A stretch of 64,000 nucleotides of DNA from Rhizoctonia solani (lineage: Eukaryota; Basidiomycota; Agaricomycetes; Cantharellales; Ceratobasidiaceae). Under the pieces are notes generated by a model that made no database searches, was not told the origin of the DNA, and saw nothing but the letters and a program-made list of their open reading frames with translations. This document shows positions 35,750-46,610 of the stretch, piece by piece. Where the stretch lies: the NCBI RefSeq assembly GCF_016906535.1, contig NC_057378.1:372001-436000 (forward strand), written 5' to 3'. Within the stretch, counting starts at the first letter, position 1. The number at the start of each line of letters is the position of its first letter. Both the position numbers and the translations under genes were made by a program.

Positions 35750-36520
35750 AACCGCAATGAAAATCCACTCTGGTGCAAACAGCAAACCAAAGATGATCAT
35801 CTCTTGAGAAACCAGCGAAATAAAGAACTTCTCGCGAGCGGTGTTCAGGCATCCCTCTAAGCTTTGCTCGGTATATCGCGGGCATCGATAGAGGAAGCGT
35901 GTGACAGTTTCGGGTGCAGTACTTGAAATGCGGGGCGTTCACTTATTGCAGTCAGCAGAGGTGCTTCCCGAGTTGTACATAACCTGTAATACGTCTGAAC
36001 AAGAGAGTTGCTCTCGATCTCGGAGTCCGTGGGTGTAAGTGGTGAAGTGGGCAGGTGAGATATGAGGGCATTTCGGCGCATATTTGGTCCCTGCAACCGA
36101 GGGTGCCCAGCGCTGGGCTCCTAGCTGTCTATTCGGTGCTTTTAATTCTAGTTTGCATTCGCTAGACTTGATGCGTGGACAATAGTCGCCTAGGAAGTGT
36201 GGGGCGAGGTGGCCATCGGCGGCCCTGGTAGCTATAACCTCCATGTCGACTAGCACGTTCCCTTGTACTCCACTATGACCAGAGCAGCGTCTTAGTTTGA
36301 CCAGGGTGTCTCCGCAGTGCTGCCTGGCGGCCCCAACCATTCCGCGGCCGCTAAGAGGTCGCTCCAGGTCACTCCCTCCATGCGCTCGTTGATGCATGAC
36401 ATCACTGCTTGTGAGTCTATGTACACCTTGACATCGTCGGAAAACAACCATAAAATGAGGCTGATCACAGTTGAATTATTCGACACACATTTATATGTCA
36501 CATATGGAAACACTCATTGT
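35750..36520 (-). mobile_element. LINE fragment: RNase H and C-terminal zinc knuckle
   Basis: Minus-strand reading gives a degraded RNase H (VKVYIDSQAVMSCINE near 36.45 kb; RRCSGHSGVQGNVLVDMEA, the HxGxxGNxxxD motif, near 36.28 kb). Then in shifted frames come an FTTYTHGLRDRE segment and APETVTRFLYRCPRYTE (about 35.88-35.93 kb), the tail of the CCHC knuckle. Several frameshifts are present. The RT core is missing. Confidence 0.72.
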
Positions 36521-36849
36521 ATCTGATACCTTATGGTTGCGCGAACGCAAAGAATGAGCTACATAGGTCCAACGTAGTAACTCAAAGCGCACTTTTAAAC
36601 CCTGATTTGAGACCATGGAGGTCAACATCCGAGACCTTGTGAAGGATAACACGTGAAACAGTGTAAGCCTTGCCAGATTATTGGTTAAAAGTGGTTCAAG
36701 TACCAATTGCTATATCTCCGGGCTCCAGCGCCAAGAATTGCCTAATTGAAGCATGAAAATGGTCGTTTCTCATGTATTTATTGGAATGAAAATGAAGAAG
36801 CTGAAGAAAATGAAATTTCATCCTCAACAGGGGGGGGCGGAGTTTTGTT
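36521..36849. other. Intergenic
   Basis: No gene supported. Confidence 0.35.
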
Positions 36850-36962
36850 TGGCACGTTGTCACATTATCGTCCTCCCAAATCGGCGAGTTTGACCCAAAA
36901 CAAAGAGGGCATATCAAGCCCCCTCTCTTTGTTCGCATAAATAAGAATTCCAATCTTAGTAT
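36850..36962 (+). pseudogene. Fragment of a paralogue of the 33652 gene
   Basis: The plus strand encodes LSSSQIGEFDPKQRGHI, matching LSASQVSELDPENKDAM of the first exon of the 33652 gene, and the similarity continues at DNA level for about 75 bp. Nothing of the following exons is found. Confidence 0.5.
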
Positions 36963-36994
36963 GAGGCTATGACCATTGGTACCCGCAAAGTCTC

Positions 36995-37668
36995 GCTGTC
37001 GAACTATTAACGCCGGTGATGCTTTCATCCCAGCATGAAGCGCAGCAGGCATCTCTGCAACGAATCGAAGAATTCGCACAATACATTGTCCGAAACAACT
37101 TGCAGTCATTGCTATTCGACTTTTTAGACAAGCTTAGGGGATGATGATGCGTATCTGGAGCTAGTGTCTCACACAATACCCAATCCAACTATGCCCTCCA
37201 GGCCTTCGCTCCCACCATTTCTACCACCGCCACCGCCACCGCCACCACTACAAACAAGCCCCCTGATGGTCTGGGTCGATAACAGAGCCGGCCCTCCTTC
37301 CCAGTCTCAAGAATGAGGGTGTACTTCCTTCGGACTTCTTACATCCTTACAGCTACAGGGAGACGGCCATCGGTCCATCTTTCATCATCAGTACACCGAC
37401 CACCCCATTTCCCCACGAAGGCCGCACCTCGATGTATGCGGCTTTGCCGACCACAGCCTCTTCGTCTGCTTCGGTCGCAGGCGGCTCCGGTAGAAGCAGA
37501 GAGCGGCGCTCTTCCCTGTCAAGAGGACCCAAGCTAGCTGCAGGCTCAACTCTAACGCCAACCCAGGTCCCGGGTTCAGCCGCAACTTCGATCGGGGTCA
37601 CCAAGAAAGGCGAAAAGCGCAAGATGGCGGAAGTAAATAGAGGTCCTGAGGGGCTTCGACTTCAATAG
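36995..37668 (+). CDS. Uncertain gene with proline run, apparently frame-broken
   Basis: One frame gives MLSSQHEAQQASLQRIEEFA...FDFLDKLR (37020-37137). After one extra G in a GGGG run (about 37137-37141) the next frame continues as GDDDAYLELVSHTIPNP, then a nine-proline run and LMVWVDNRAGPPSQSQ (to about 37315). After a CTACAG acceptor (37360), a third exon is open to 37668 and is Ser/Arg-rich (SGRSRERRSSLSRGPK). The continuity suggests a real protein with helical, proline-rich and basic parts, but no family is recognised. Confidence 0.35.
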
Positions 37669-38264
37669 GGCAGTCTTCGGCCCGAAAGCAAAGGTCCCGA
37701 AGCTTAAGCATAATTAGCGGGGCGAGAGGTCTCGTATTGAAGTATGTATCCGATGTATACTTATGTAATACTTCTTAGTGTGGTAGGCTCGGAACGCGAC
37801 CTCTATGAGGTAAAGATACTGTGCATGGGGCCGTAGATACATGTAGAATATACAGGGTTTATATACATAGTTAGAAATGGTACGAACGTGTGATAATGCA
37901 GTAATATACGAATAGCTGAGGTAGTATATCAGAGAGCTTGAGAAGTAGTTCTATTCCTATTTCAGCTCTATTCGTGTAATATTCTGCAGTAGACTTGATC
38001 AGAGTGGGGCATTACAAAAATAAAACCAAATAGGGAAAGAACCATTTGGCAAACTCTCTATTGCATGAGATACGGAACATGTATGTATACGTAATTCGTA
38101 TCAGATCGGCTATGTATTTTTTAACAACTTGCCGTTCTTTTTTCTTGATTCTTTCATGCCATAACCTGCTAATTATTCATGCCTCCTGAATATGTCTTAT
38201 GTACTGTACACTGCACACATCAACGCGTATTGATCGGACACCCCGTAATCTTAGACCTAATCTT
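37669..38264. other. Intergenic
   Basis: 3' flanks of the convergent neighbours, AT-rich. Nothing seen. Confidence 0.5.
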
Positions 38265-40023
38265 CTAAGTGTAACCAGCATTTGCAGCCCTTTGCCGACT
38301 AGCATTAGTCTCGATCCGAACATAGTCCTCTTCAGTCGCATCACCATCCTTCTTGACACTAAGATATGCCTCGCCTAGAATCTGCAGCGCCTCGGCTCGC
38401 AAGTGAAGCTTACTGGACTGCAGGGTCGGGTCAGCGAGGACTCGGTCACAGGTCTCGCGTAGGACTGATTCAATCTCAAGTTTGGCGCCTTTGAACAGCG
38501 CGCGTAGGCCCTGCGTGAGATGAGGAAACGTGAGTGATCGTTCCAACCATCCGAGTAACACCCCAGTTCGGGAGCGGGCAGGGCCAAGTGAAATGACATA
38601 GGAAGTTTTACAGACCTTTTCTGCAGCCTGTTCCTCGAGTTTTTTCTTCTGCTCCGGGTTCATACCAGACTTCTCAGCCTCGGCGATTTGATCAAAAACT
38701 TGTTTGAGCTCCAACGCTACGAAATGAACGATAAACGACTACCAACGAAGCACCATGTATGAATTAACATACCTGACCTTACAGTCGATACTCTGTAGAA
38801 ATTGCCGTTAACTTATTATCCCGTATAAAAACTGATAGACGAACGTTTCGCTAAACACGTGATACTTTCCTGTATGTTATGCAACCAGCCTCCCACACCC
38901 ATGAATGTTTGATTCGTAGCCAAGTAGTGTTTAGCCTTGGAGACATAGACAAATCCAATGGCATTCAAGAGCTCGACACCGTATGACTCTCCTTTAAGTT
39001 CACTATTGAGCCAACAAGTGAGCCGTCATATGTAATTCGCTAAGCCTAAACACCGACTTAGCCTCGATCTCACATATCTGCCTCCAACTATTTGCTACGT
39101 CTGCGTCTTGTTGGGGATGGCCAGTCGCACTCTCCGTGTATATGGAAAGCTTGCGGGATAGTTCGGTGACCAGTAACGATACCCGTTCGGATCGTGCTTT
39201 TTGTTTCTAGTTAGTATCGGGGAAATTTTAGTACAAGTTACATTAGATGCGAGCATGTTTAATACTAGCCTGTGCATCTATTTGTCGTTCGCGCTCCTCT
39301 TTACGCAGGCGTTTCTCCTCTCGTCGAGCACGCTCCTCTGGAGAAATAATCTCGCGCCCCTTCGCATCTCTCTGGGGTGGCTCACTCGGTTCTATACATC
39401 ATATCAAGCAGGTAAGACATCGGTGAAGACGGATGAGACAAACTTGGCTCAAGGCCCACCTTCGTGATCACTTTCCTCATTCTGCAGTGCATCCTTCATA
39501 TCCTTCCCTAACGAAATATGTCCAATAATAGGGACAAATCTTTCGCCACCAAATATTGCTGAGAGATTTCTTCGGGGTCGACCTAAAAGTCACATAAAAA
39601 TTAGATCGCTGATTCAAAGTGTCAACTAGTACGTACAAATCCCGCATCTGGCGTACCCTCCTTGGGCCCAAATTCGTTATATTTCTTGCGTAGCTCGGGA
39701 TCGGACAGTACTTGGTACGCTATAGAAATTTGTTTAAACTGTAGGTGTACCGTCTCCTCGGCGCTGGGATCATCTCGATTTTTGTCAGGATGGTGCTTGA
39801 TTGCGAGTCGCCCTAGAAAGCGTGAGGGCTAGCGACGTTAGAAAATCCTGACTACTCACTGTATGCCTTTGATCTCATCGGTAGTTGCTGTAATCTCCAC
39901 TCCGAGAATCTCGTAATATGCAGTTTCGAGAGGTCGTTCCTGTGTGCCGATTACGCTTACGCGGTTGGGGTGTGCTAGTTCCCGAAGCTCGTTTACTTGA
40001 GCTAGCTGATGATGAGTGCTCAT
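38265..40023 (-). CDS. DnaJ (Hsp40) co-chaperone with X-domain, Caj1/Djp1-like, with frameshifts
   Basis: J-domain co-chaperone that stimulates Hsp70. Exon 1 encodes MSTHHQLAQ (start 40023). The J domain follows ([19 protein letters not shown]..., then the HPD motif in KHHPDKNRD near 39800). Later comes the charged helical part ([19 protein letters not shown], 39.3 kb) and the DnaJ-X region ([42 protein letters not shown]), stop at 38265. Two breaks: the IKKAYRR segment lacks two bases at an AAA run (about 39865), and an ATCTTCTCA-type segment lacks one T (about 39560). Everything else fits, so either sequence error or a very young pseudogene. A decayed copy lies at 35.1-35.7 kb. Confidence 0.8.
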
Positions 40024-41439
40024 TAGGTACTGGAGCCCGAAGCTCTACTAATATTCCAATTCACCTGCTTCACTTTGCACCGGGCCGGTATGGTGAGTAA
40101 TTATAGCAGAGCACTTGTAGCACCTTATTCGAAGCGGAGTTCCAGTAGGTGGAGATGGATTGGGTGCGAGATATTCGATGGGAGTTGAACATTGAGTACA
40201 TGTCAGAGGCACATGCGGCACCCGAGCGTGAGGGAAGTACTCCGTAGTCGCTCATTGAAGATAGATTAAGGGCACGTGATCCGCCCTGAGCCACTGAACG
40301 TCATAAAGCCCTGGCGGCGCTTAGCCGGAGATTTCTCATCGCAAATATAATCTACAGTCTATGCTGCACGTTTTCACTGTCGGTGTTGTTGATTCTCGTA
40401 CCCAATATATGTATATATTTTCTTTCCTCGAGGAAATTATCCGTCTTATACGGGCCGAACCCAATAGTGGACTACAATATACATGTTCTACGCAATCTAT
40501 TAAAATATAGACCGAAGTTACATCATACACGCGCCATAGAGGAATCTGGGATGGGTGGACTCAGAGACATGTACTCATTATTTAACCATACGGTATCTAC
40601 CAGCCGCAGCCACGAATATGAATGCATTAGGAGAGACCTCAGGAGACACCAATTAGGACGTGGTCGCCTCGCCCTGGGTCATCAAGGAAGAACTAATGGG
40701 CCTCCGCATGGACCGGACACACCGCACAAAGTGACAAATAGTTCCAGGGGTCGAGGCCCTAGCTTATGAATAGGCCGAGAGGGCATTTAGTGGCTCCTAT
40801 GCATAATGGGTAGGTTGTGCCGGAGAGGGCTGGGGAAGAAGGGTTGAAAGGAACGAAGGAATGCGCGGCTGCGGTCTTTCACAGTTGGTGTTCCCGCCCT
40901 CTGATCGGCCACATTCTTGTCCCCAAGATCCCAGTGGCCTGGGCGCCACACGAGCCGACTGTCCAAGAGTGGTGGGTAAGGACCGAGGGTCAGAATGACA
41001 GCACGTGTGTGGGGAGTGCCGCATGTCAGGTCGGTGACTCGGATGGCGGTATGGCTATCTGGGTAGATCACCAAGCTATACCAGAAGCCGTTTCACGTGT
41101 AAGGAGGATAACGAGGCCGATGCCAGCGAGCCCGGCGCCCCAGTCCCAGCAGCAGTAACAAACATGACCGCTCTAAGCAGATATCAGTCGTGACAAATTC
41201 AGTGCTGCGTCTCAAGAATACGATCGCATTTGCGACTCCGCCTGTGTATGTGATCGGTTCACGAAGACCCGCAATTTCGGCCAATTGCACAGCCGTACAG
41301 AAAGTTTCACTCTCAAGGCGTCTATGGGTTCTTGTTTAGGAGATCCGACTGGCCTTTCTTAATCGGTGAAACTCAAAGTCCCAGGGTAATGCCCGATGGT
41401 TGCGACGTAGCTGAGGTCAGGGCCCGGGGGGGGGGCGAT
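40024..41439. other. Intergenic with uncertain ORFs
   Basis: Plus-strand frames at 40383-40769 (128 codons, basic C-terminus) and 40817-41158 (113 codons) lack recognisable motifs. They may derive from repeats. No RNA gene seen. Confidence 0.35.
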
Positions 41440-42240
41440 AACAAGGCCCAAGGGCTACACATAACAATGGACAACGGTAGTAGAATACAACAATAGGGCC
41501 CATTAAATAATAAATAATGAGTAAAGAGCTAAATAATAAATAATGAGTAAAAGAGCATAAAGTGCTCGAAGTGGAAGGAAGGACGAGGGTAGCTAATGGA
41601 TGGGAGAGATATGGCCCAGCAGTCGGATGAGGTCGACAAAACGGCTTGTGGCCTTGGTGTATTTGAACAACAATTCTAACGCCGAGGATACATGGTGTTC
41701 AAGGACAAACTGAGGTCTTCCCTTCGGGAGGTGAGATGTGCTTGTCCCTACTCAAAAACTGGGGGCATTTGAACAGAGAATGTACGACCGCTTGGATTCG
41801 CCCCTCAACTTTTTCATCTGTGGGGATTGACATGCTCTAGGCGATAGAGACTTTGCCTAAGCTCTTTGTGTCTGCTGATGAGTCGGAAGGGGAGTGCTTT
41901 TCCCGCAGTGAATGAGCCCTGAGACAACCGTATGGGAGCTCGAGTGAATGATGATGTCGTCGACTATGGCACTTTCCTGGGTGACCGAAAGTGTTCGGCC
42001 AACATGATAACCGCAACCTCTGTGTGTAGGCTCGAGGGGGATCAGAGGTCACGAGGCTTGACACCTGTTCTGAGCCCCATTCCGTCGTGGACCTAGGGAA
42101 CTTTCGCGTCCATGAAGACATCGAACTACGGCCTATCCGCCCACGCCACGGTTGAAGACACAAGTCTGTCCTGAAAAGGCCTCGGAAGGGTGCACGAGGG
42201 GTCTGCGTTCTACCCCCCAAGGGCCACTGCGCAAAGCAGG
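41440..42240 (-). mobile_element. Degraded LINE remnant
   Basis: Shares the pre-tail block of the 24.3 kb LINE (GAGGTCGACRAAACGGCTTG and TGGCCTTGG-like segments near 41625-41665). It is followed on the minus strand by eroded coding similarity around 41.78-42.1 kb. Near 41503-41560 there is a duplicated TAAATAATAAATAATGAG unit, probably the remodelled tail. No intact frame remains. Confidence 0.45.
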
Positions 42241-43267
42241 ATAACCTGGCTCAAGCGATGCGGGGGATACGCTGGAGGTGGAGGTGGGCGCGCAGTCTTT
42301 GTTAACGAATATATGTATTGGGGGAGGAGGGGGCGCGGCCAGGGTGAACGTCCAGATGTCTCTGGGGTGAAGTGAGGGAGGGGCCCATAGCACTGAGTAT
42401 TGCTCTGGCCGCTGTGCTTTGGGCTCTGGTTGGTAGGCCCGCAAACACAGTCGACCTGCGTCTGCCAGGGATCTGGGTGACTGGTGAAAACTGAATGTCG
42501 GATACGTATGAGGGGAAGGAAACACTAAGTTGAGCTAGCGGCTGGCTGATTAGGCGGGAAACACTCACTGCAATGCCTAATTTGCTTGAGTCCGTATTGG
42601 CTGAGTTTTCGAAACGCTGCAATGTTGTTGTTGGTTGAAATATATCTTGATTTAAGAGAAGCATTGAAGGATAACTGAGGTGTCGAAAGAAAATTTAGAG
42701 CGTCAGCATATGTGCCATAGTGCATATTAAGATGGGCTCTCAATACAACGCTCTCGTAGGATCAAACATACACGGATTCAAGTGTGTCCCGGACGCTCTT
42801 TCCAAGTTCGGTCGGTTACTGTTAATCGTCATCAAAGCTGCATAGAAAGACAAAGAAAGCAGGAAGACACACTTTCGCTGAAAGGGTTGATAGAAGTAAA
42901 TCTCAGTATAAGCGTGGTCTTGAGATGTGCAGTGTGTAAGTGGATCGACTACGGCGGTGGCTGATTTGGAGGAAGCTTGGGTACGTCAGCCAGTTGACCT
43001 ATCATACGAAACGCAGTTGTGGGCCAATGAATCGTTTCTTTGCCACCACTCTTTATGGAGTAGTTACGGACCAAGGTTGCCCCGCATCGTTTCAATATCA
43101 CATCAAGACTTTGAACTGTCATATGCTAGACCAGCCCTCTGGTTCTTCAGCATGGGAATTATTAGGCTGTTACTGCGTCCTGCCATTGATTCCGGTGAGG
43201 GATCGACGAAGAACTGTGCAAAGCCCTTCACCTACTTTTACACTGGCGGATTCTGCCATGTTGAAAG
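42241..43267. other. Intergenic
   Basis: No supported gene. ORFs of 70-120 codons on both strands overlap and lack motifs. Confidence 0.4.
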
Positions 43268-43555
43268 ATTTTTTTCTTAATTCTATGCACTCTATGACGT
43301 TACGGAGCTGAGCCCTATGGTGCGACGTATCCACTGGTCGGTTAAAGTACAGGCAGGTACAGAAGTAGGGACTAGGCATGATTTGTTGCCGTAAGGACAG
43401 GACAGGTAAAACGTAGCAGAGAACGGGAGAATGGGGAACTAAGTGAATAAAAGGCTAAAAAGTAACGCAGTACATGGTCGGAAGGCAAAAGAGGGGTGAG
43501 ATGTGCGGAAGGAGAGAGAGAATGGCAAGGGGATGGGAGAGCAGAGAGAGGGGAG
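43268..43555 (-). mobile_element. LINE 3' end, truncated copy
   Basis: T-run at 43268-43276 (A tail on the minus strand), then the shared 3' UTR core CTATGGTGCGACGTATC, the GTAGCAGAGAACGGGAGAA block, and a purine-rich part resembling the 24.5 kb copy. Non-coding. Confidence 0.68.
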
Positions 43556-44241
43556 TAGTGTTGAATTATTAATAAAGAGGTTGCGCAACCATTCCAAACC
43601 TAAAAGTCGCCTGTTATGTAGTCCTCAATTTTTACTATTTATCTTTGCTGCCACACACCGACCGCCACCACCAACCTTGGGAACATCGATGAAAACTATT
43701 CGAGATTCGGATTGAACGTTATCCTTGGAGCAAAATAGAACTTGGGATTTAGAACGGTTGCACAACTTCTCTAATGTCCTAAACTCGAATAGTGTATGCG
43801 TGGCCACGTGACGCGCTTGTATTTGTTTGTGCTTCTCGTATATATGCTCACCAAGAGCTTTCCTGTAAACCTCAATTCGCTACAACGTAGACAAAGCCGA
43901 AGATTAGATTCATGCTCCTCTATTTTGTTTTATTTGTCTCTCAGTGCCTACAAGTTATTTCATATTTAGGTTCGTCACACTTGCGCTCAGCATATCGCAC
44001 TTAGTGATCTCAGCCTCCGGATATGTGTATACATGTAGCTGGTGCGCCGCTCAATGAGAAAACGCGAATTAAAATTAACGTCGGATCAATTAAATAGCAG
44101 GGCAGCATCGCTTGACAACTACTAAACCTGTATGTCGCCCTCAAAAGAGCGTTTTGATGCCCATGGCCACAGTCCTAACACGCACTTCTCTAGTCAAGCT
44201 CTGCCAGGCTCTTTGTTTCCCTGTTGTGCCCGGTCTGGCGC
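43556..44241. other. Intergenic
   Basis: No gene supported. A CACGTGACGCG element lies near 43804. Confidence 0.4.
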
Positions 44242-45463
44242 CTACCATTCCCTTTGGATTCCTCCACAAAGTAGTGTTAGAGTCCAAAGACCATTGTATA
44301 CCCCCTTATATGCGCGTTTATTAGAGACTCATTGCAAATTGTACATTGGACTTACCGAGAACGTGCTTAAGGAAGATATCGTTCTTCCATGTTGAATTAA
44401 GGTGACCCAAGCTAGTATAGAAGCTTTCGACCGGCCTTGCGTGGATCTTGAGCTCCCGCACCGCGTTCTTGATACCATGCTAATACGAGATTCAGTTATG
44501 ATGTGGTTGAATCTCATCGGACATAACGAACCAATTGGGTGGGGGAGAACCTTGGGCTTGAGTTCGGTTGATGTTGTCTAGAAAAACGTGTGTCCTCAGC
44601 CAACATCCAATCCAGAAAGTTACAGTGCGGAACTCACCAAAATAGCTATCCCTATCTACCGAAAGCAATATTTTCGCACCAACGTCACGTGGATTCTGGC
44701 GGAAATGATAAACCTCCTCAGTATAAGTCCATCGGTCCGGAAGGTGCTTGGTGCTGGGATGATTTTCGTCCAGGACTACGAATGTCTACCATTTCGCGTT
44801 CTGTCAATCTGTGGCGATAACCTGACTCCAAGAAAGAAGCTCACCGCTGGTTGGAGGTCGGGATGATAGTCAAATAGAGCGCCTAGTATATGTCGGGTTA
44901 CTACGGTAGATGTTTCCTCGGTGCCAGATTATATGGACATACCAACTTCTCTCTGGTAAAATGTTGTGTTGTAGGCAGGCTCCGCCACCGTGAATGCCAA
45001 CAAAGTTGCCCCCCTTATTCAGATACTTCTGGAAGCTTTCTTTCCGTCCTCATTCAATACTGGTGTTGTATCATGAATCTGTCAGACGCCGTCCATATGT
45101 GGGAATGAAGTGGATACGAACATACCTTCGTCGTTGTTATTCAAGAAAACCACTGCGTCGTACTTGGCAAGGTTTTTGTCATTGAATAGAGTTCGATCCT
45201 CAGTGTGGTCAAATTTAAGGTTATGTTGTTGGCCTAGTTGAAACAGAGCGGCGGTGGCTGTTTCGATGTAAGGTTATGTTGTTGGCCTAGTTGAAACAGA
45301 GCGGCGGTGGCTGTTTCGATGGATTCGTGTCGGTATCTGAAAAATAAATAACTCGTAAACATATACGTAGAGACAGGACACAGGGCTCTTACCCCTCAGT
45401 GGCGGTATAGATGAGGAGTCGTGGAATGGTAGTGAGAATGGTAGTGAGAACAGGCACGACCAT
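44242..45463 (-). CDS. ThuA-like domain protein, frame-broken
   Basis: ThuA-type (glutamine-amidotransferase-like fold) sugar-metabolism protein. Start at 45463: MVVPVLTTILTT...LLIYTATEG, then after an intron YRHESIETATAALFQLGQ, AKYDAVVFLNNNDEG, GGNFVGIHGGG, a DENHPSTKHLPDRWTYTEE region with NPRDVGAKILLSVDRDSYF, PIAWYQERGAGAQD, and FYTSLGHLNSTW near the C-terminus. These are the family blocks in order. Breaks: a 53-bp tandem duplication in exon 2 (45216-45321, not a multiple of three) and one extra A at GGTCGAAAGC (about 44425). Without these the frame is continuous. Substrate unknown. Confidence 0.7.
45216..45321. repeat. Perfect 53-bp tandem duplication in the ThuA gene
   Basis: 45216-45268 and 45269-45321 are identical. 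The unit lies wholly in coding sequence (TIETATAALFQLGQQHNL region) and shifts the frame. The family needs only one copy. Confidence 0.9.
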
Positions 45464-46610
45464 GATAGTAGATTGTGGATATGGATCCCAGGATATGTTG
45501 ACCCGAACATATATATGCACTGTTGCCAAGAGAGAATCTAGTAGAATAGTAAGGGTATATCAAAGAATGCGTGTGGTAATATCTGTTCTATCAAAAATTG
45601 AAGCCACGGTCCTGAGCCAGGTTCAGTTCGGGATCCCCGGGCATCCCGATTTGAACAGGACCGGTGATTGGGATCCTGAGTTGCACCATATTTTTTCCTG
45701 CCATGTGTCTACTAATTGTTGTTACTGTTCTTGGTCCAAGATTCTGGGGGGACGAGTCAGAGATCATGGACCGTTGGTCGCACGCGTACGTTCGTGGTCA
45801 TGTGTATCCGCTGATGTAAATATGATACGTAACTTTGGATTGGCCTCCCAACTTAACCGCTTTCACTGGCTCATATATGAGAAGACACACAGAAAGGCAC
45901 ACAATTACGATCTCTAAGGCAATAACACAATATTTCATCCCTTAGAAATATACAGACAGTGCCTCCTTTGCCGGCCATCAGTCACCAATCTGACACCATC
46001 TTTCTGATGCTTTGTGCGTTGGATTGATAGATACCGGACTCTATTGTTGAATGGCTCGGGTGTACTGGAACTGGTCTACTTTTCAATCAGCGTATCAGAA
46101 GGATCTATTTGCCAAAGTATATGATATTTTCGAACCCAATTCTTAAATTGATTTTTGCATCTTTTTTTAAGTTTGGCAGCCCAGGCCATGTCCATCTTGC
46201 CAAGAGTGCATGCTACAGATGGTCGTATCCAGGTACGCCTCAAGGCATAAACTTTGAGCTCTGGCTTGGCAAAGCATTGTCTCGGGCTCTACGCTCAATT
46301 GTACGCTCGTTGCAAGATCATCGCGTCCTGTATAACCGATGACCATGATAGTGAGCGTCACGATCGCTGAAGAAGGCTGCCATGGTAGAGGTGATCATTT
46401 GGAATCACTCGTCCTAGGATGGACAGTCCTCCAGTACGATACAAGCCAAGATTTATCTCCCTTCCCTTAAGGACACTGTATCCTGTAAAAATTGTTAGGT
46501 AGGTTTGATCTGGGCCTTTTCTCTTTTTGAGCGAAGATCATGAATTCATAATGCTATACAGGACCATCAACGGGAACGAAAGTCCGAGATCTCGATCATA
46601 CACGTGACAG
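45464..46610. other. Intergenic
   Basis: No supported gene. A CACGTGAC element at about 46601 lies directly before the M3 peptidase start. Confidence 0.4.

Noticed and set aside
38381..38599. Continuous open frame through the DnaJ C-terminal region as a single exon
   Set aside because: The VCKTSYVIS...HLTQ stretch is an in-frame intron (GTCTGT donor, ACGCAG acceptor) that the protein family lacks.
40383..41158. Two plus-strand ORFs (128 and 113 codons) considered as genes or an integrase fragment
   Set aside because: No catalytic or family motif could be identified and no splice link between them was found.
41503..41560. Short AT-rich direct repeat considered as a CRISPR-like or satellite array
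   Set aside because: Only two units without spacers, in a eukaryotic LINE tail context.
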